Source of the DNA: an uncultured Clostridia bacterium
GTDB lineage: Bacteria; Bacillota; Clostridia; Oscillospirales; Ruminococcaceae
Length of the DNA: 7,650 bases
Direction: 5' to 3'
Assembly: GCA_947632425.1 (NCBI GenBank)
Contig: CANRPG010000089.1
Span: 1-7,650 of the forward strand
Shown here: piece by piece, positions 6,405 to 7,650 of the stretch
How the letters are laid out: each line of letters starts with the position of its first letter
Numbering within the stretch: the first letter of the stretch is position 1
Notes under the pieces: model-generated
Seen by the model: the letters and a program-made list of their open reading frames with translations, nothing else
Database searches by the model: none
What the model was told of the DNA's origin: nothing
Made by a program: the position numbers and the translations under genes

Positions 6405-7099
6405 TATTCTTCGTCAGCCTCAAATTTATAGCCTACGCCCCATACAGTTTTCAAAGCCCATTTGTCCGAAACGCCTTCCAGCTTTTCGCGAAGCCTTTTA
6501 ACGTGTACGTCTATCGTTCTTGAATCGCCGTAGTATTCAAAGCCCCATACTTCGTCCAGCAGCTGGTCGCGCGTGTAAACTCTGTTGGGATTTGAAGCCA
6601 GATGGAACAAAAGCTCCAGCTCTTTCGGCGGCGTATCCAGTATCTTGCCGTCAACTTTCAGCTCGTATCTCGTCATGTTGACTACCAGCTTGTCGTAGCG
6701 CACTTCCTTGACTTCCGTCTCCGAAGATACCTGCCCTACACGCCTTGTAACTGCCTTGATACGCGCGATAACTTCCTTTGTATCAAACGGCTTTACAATA
6801 TAGTCGTCCGCGCCGAGTTCCAGACCCAGCACCTTGTCAAAGGTCTCGCCCTTCGCCGTTATCATTATTATAGGAACGTTTGACTTTTTGCGTATCTCTC
6901 TGCACACCTGCCAGCCGTCGAGACCGGGCAGCATAATATCGAGCAGAACAATGTCGGGTTTCAGCGCGTTGAACTTGACCACCGCTTCTTCGCCGTCGTG
7001 AGAAAGTATCACGCTGTAGCCGTCCTTTTCCAGATAGAGCCTTAAAAGCTCGCAAATATTCTTGTCATCATCGACTACCAGCACTTTACCGAGAGCCAT
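6404..7099 (-). CDS. OmpR/PhoB-family response regulator transcription factor
   Basis: DNA-binding response regulator of 231 residues and partner of the downstream kinase. The receiver domain (1-120) has the acidic pair Asp10/Asp11 in VVDDDKN, phospho-acceptor Asp54 in VLLDIMLPGLDGW, Thr81 in MITAKG, and Lys103 in YIVKPFD. The winged-helix domain (about 130-226) has PPKELELLFHLASNPNRVYTR, LLDEVWGFEYYGDSRTIDVH and VWGVGYKF, typical of OmpR/PhoB proteins. Start choice: the frame stays open upstream to 7168, but the extra residues do not resemble a receiver domain and that TTG lies only about 13 bases after the expected transcript start. The ATG at 7097-7099 (MALGKVLVVDDD) gives the normal length and has GGTGAT about 6 bases upstream; an alternative ATG at 7109-7111 would add four residues. 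It is first in the operon with kinase and htrA. Autoregulation is likely for this class but no direct-repeat box was clearly recognised. Confidence 0.95.
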   Translation of the reverse strand: MALGKVLVVDDDKNICELLRLYLEKDGYSVILSHDGEEAVVKFNALKPDIVLLDIMLPGLDGWQVCREIRKKSNVPIIMITAKGETFDKVLGLELGADDYIVKPFDTKEVIARIKAVTRRVGQVSSETEVKEVRYDKLVVNMTRYELKVDGKILDTPPKELELLFHLASNPNRVYTRDQLLDEVWGFEYYGDSRTIDVHVKRLREKLEGVSDKWALKTVWGVGYKFEADEE

Positions 7100-7145
7100 A
7101 TTTATCACCATACCTTTAACGTTTGTTGTCGGTTCCTTGCTTTGT

Positions 7146-7172
7146 AAATTTGAACAAAAAAATAGCAAATTT
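7146..7172. repeat. Short inverted repeat in the leader of the response-regulator operon
   Basis: Perfect 7-base arms AAATTTG (7146-7152) and CAAATTT (7166-7172) are separated by 13 bases rich in A on the plus strand. It lies within the predicted 5' leader, about 50-70 bases before the regulator start. It could be a weak hairpin or a protein site. With only one G-C pair per arm, chance in AT-rich DNA is a real alternative. Confidence 0.4.
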
Positions 7173-7187
7173 TTAATTCATACAACT

Positions 7188-7196
7188 ATTATAACA
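7188..7196 (-). promoter_or_regulatory. Extended -10 promoter of the regulator-kinase-htrA operon
   Basis: On the minus strand TGT followed by TATAAT (7188-7193, with TG at 7195-7196) forms a perfect extended -10. At 17 bases upstream the -35 position (ATAAAA) does not match TTGACA, so activity may rest on the extended -10 or on an activator. Start expected near 7181, giving a leader of about 80 bases. The element TGTTATAATA is identical to that of the CPBP promoter. Confidence 0.7.
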
Positions 7197-7244
7197 AATT
7201 CACAATTAGATTTTATTAAAATTCTGTTATATTTATATGAACAT

Positions 7245-7265
7245 ATTTTTAATAATATTAAAAAT
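7245..7265. repeat. AT-only palindrome upstream of the operon promoter
   Basis: Perfect 10-base arms ATTTTTAATA (7245-7254) and TATTAAAAAT (7256-7265) around a single central base. It is centred about 62 bases upstream of the operon's -10 box. It could be an operator or upstream activating site, or chance in AT-rich DNA. On the minus strand it overlaps a poor second promoter candidate (TTGAAA at 7272-7277, 17 bases, TATTAA at 7249-7254). Confidence 0.45.
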
Positions 7266-7336
7266 GCGCAGTTTCAAAGCCCTTGTTTCGAGAAATATTA
7301 TGAAAATTGTTTCAATATAAAAGGGCAAGAAGTTGT

Positions 7337-7385
7337 AATGCGGCGTTCGCGCATTGCTTTATTATTTGCGCTTACGCGCGGCGCA
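7337..7385. repeat. Cluster of alternating TGCG(C)/(G)CGCA segments able to form competing hairpins
   Basis: AATGCG (7337-7342) pairs with CGCATT (7350-7355). GCGCA (7349-7353) can instead pair with TGCGC (7367-7371), which in turn can pair with GCGCA (7381-7385). These pairings exclude one another, as in an attenuator, and can be drawn on either strand. The units are short and share the same word, so they may simply be repeats. Confidence 0.45.
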
Positions 7386-7394
7386 TGGAGCGTA

Positions 7395-7427
7395 CACATT
7401 TCCAGACTGTGAACAGTCTGGAAAGTG
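7395..7427. repeat. Strong inverted repeat (12-base perfect arms)
   Basis: TTTCCAGACTGT (7399-7410) and ACAGTCTGGAAA (7413-7424) are perfect complements around a 2-base centre. CAC (7395-7397) and GTG (7425-7427) extend the pairing past one bulged A. No T-run follows on either strand, so it is not a standard intrinsic terminator. Arm length well above chance indicates a selected structure, such as an RNA hairpin or the core of a mobile or interspersed repeat. Confidence 0.75.
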
Positions 7428-7429
7428 CC

Positions 7430-7454
7430 GAAGAACCCTCTGCGAGGCTTCTTC
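7430..7454. repeat. Second hairpin adjacent to the 7395-7427 inverted repeat
   Basis: GAAGAA (7430-7435) pairs with TTCTTC (7449-7454); after one C-C mismatch CCTC (7437-7440) pairs with GAGG (7444-7447), leaving a 3-base loop. Ten pairs in total, starting only 2 bases after the previous hairpin. No T-run follows. The two back-to-back stems look like one structured element. Confidence 0.65.
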
Positions 7455-7507
7455 CCATTCTCTTAAAACTTTGTGCGTATCTGAATTGTAATTTTTCAGC
7501 GAGTGCG

Positions 7508-7630
7508 TTCACCGTCCCACGCGCCTCCACCCCCCTATTCTCCTCGCCCCTCTGCACGCACGGAAGAATATTATTCCGGCAGCATGGGCGGAGGGCGGAC
7601 TTTTGAGGGAGCCGGAGCGTGGGTGGTGGA
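7508..7630. repeat. Long imperfect hairpin with three nested stems
   Basis: Outer stem: TTCACC (7508-7513) with GGTGGA (7625-7630), counting one G-T pair, then CCCACGC (7516-7522) with GCGTGGG (7617-7623). Middle stem: CCTCGCCC (7542-7549) with GGGCGGAGG (7586-7594), one base bulged. Apex: CGGAA (7561-7565) with TTCCG (7574-7578), the two flanking a near-palindrome with one mismatched pair. The three nest in order, which explains the C-rich left half and G-rich right half. A structured RNA, an inverted-repeat element or chance GC pairing are all possible. Confidence 0.5.
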
Positions 7631-7650
7631 AGGGGAGACAAGTGGCGGAG

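Larger units (their letters stand above)
7200..7650. other. Gene-free region upstream of the two-component operon
   Basis: No open frame here resembles a protein. The frames over 7307-7606 (plus) and 7372-7641 (minus) are low in complexity, lack good ribosome binding sites and run across strong hairpins. The first part (7200-7330) is very AT-rich and holds the AT palindrome and three GTTTC words (7271, 7285, 7309). From about 7330 composition shifts abruptly to GC-rich, with a C-rich tract at 7512-7556 and a G-rich tract at 7586-7650. This second part carries the inverted repeats listed separately. The gene that lies beyond position 7650 cannot be judged. Confidence 0.7.

Noticed and set aside
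7100..7168. Longer version of the response regulator starting at the upstream TTG (7168)
   Set aside because: The 23 extra residues are unlike a receiver domain start and the codon lies only about 13 bases after the predicted transcription start; the ATG at 7099 gives the standard length.
7399..7424. The 12-base inverted repeat as an intrinsic terminator of a gene beyond the right edge
   Set aside because: No T-run follows the stem on the minus strand or the plus strand.
7307..7606. Plus-strand open frame of 99 codons in the same region
   Set aside because: No ribosome binding site, no recognisable domain, same hairpins crossed; likely an accident of GC-rich sequence.
7372..7641. Minus-strand open frame of 89 codons upstream of the response regulator
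   Set aside because: It begins at TTG without a ribosome binding site, has low-complexity Pro/Arg-rich content, matches no family I recognise and runs through the strong hairpins; non-coding structure explains it better.

Overview
The window reads as chromosomal DNA of a low-to-moderate GC, Gram-positive anaerobe of the Clostridia. It is most likely a Ruminococcus-type member of the Oscillospiraceae. This is inferred from the AGGAGG-like ribosome binding sites, the TTGACA/TATAAT promoters with short AT-rich spacers, a HrcA/CIRCE heat-shock operator, a single-pass membrane-anchored HtrA, and a lipoprotein with a threonine tract and a TTPKP linker of the kind Ruminococcus uses in secreted proteins. 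No rRNA, tRNA, insertion sequence or CRISPR array was seen.

Layout from left to right. (1) Positions 1-941, minus strand: the N-terminal half of the HtpG (Hsp90) chaperone gene, cut by the window edge, with a sigma-A-type promoter whose start point is covered by a CIRCE operator. (2) Positions 1130-2206, plus strand: a CPBP-family (CAAX protease/Abi) integral membrane protein with the intact metalloprotease motifs, divergent from htpG and with its own extended -10 promoter. (3) Positions 2209-2238: a bidirectional intrinsic terminator shared with the convergent gene. (4) Positions 2248-3474, minus strand: a secreted lipoprotein made of a Gly/Ser-rich stalk, an SH3-like domain, a 19-threonine tract, a Pro/Thr/Lys linker and a C-terminal CAP (SCP/PR-1) domain, driven by an exact consensus promoter. 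(5) Positions 3606-7099, minus strand: a tightly packed three-gene operon of an OmpR-family response regulator, a HAMP-containing sensor histidine kinase and a membrane-anchored HtrA/Deg serine protease. The regulator stop and kinase start overlap by one base. The htrA gene starts at a TTG codon whose ribosome binding site overlaps the kinase stop. (6) Positions 7100-7650: no convincing gene. It holds the operon promoter and leader, an AT-only palindrome, and about 300 bases (7337-7630) dense in inverted repeats that could be a structured RNA or an interspersed repeat.

The common theme is envelope and protein quality control: a cytoplasmic chaperone under HrcA-type control, a membrane protease-like protein, a surface lipoprotein, and a two-component system co-transcribed with an extracytoplasmic protease. 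The operon layout resembles known envelope-stress arrangements (CssRS with HtrA in Bacillus), but which signal the kinase senses cannot be read from the sequence. The least explained part is the hairpin cluster at 7337-7630.
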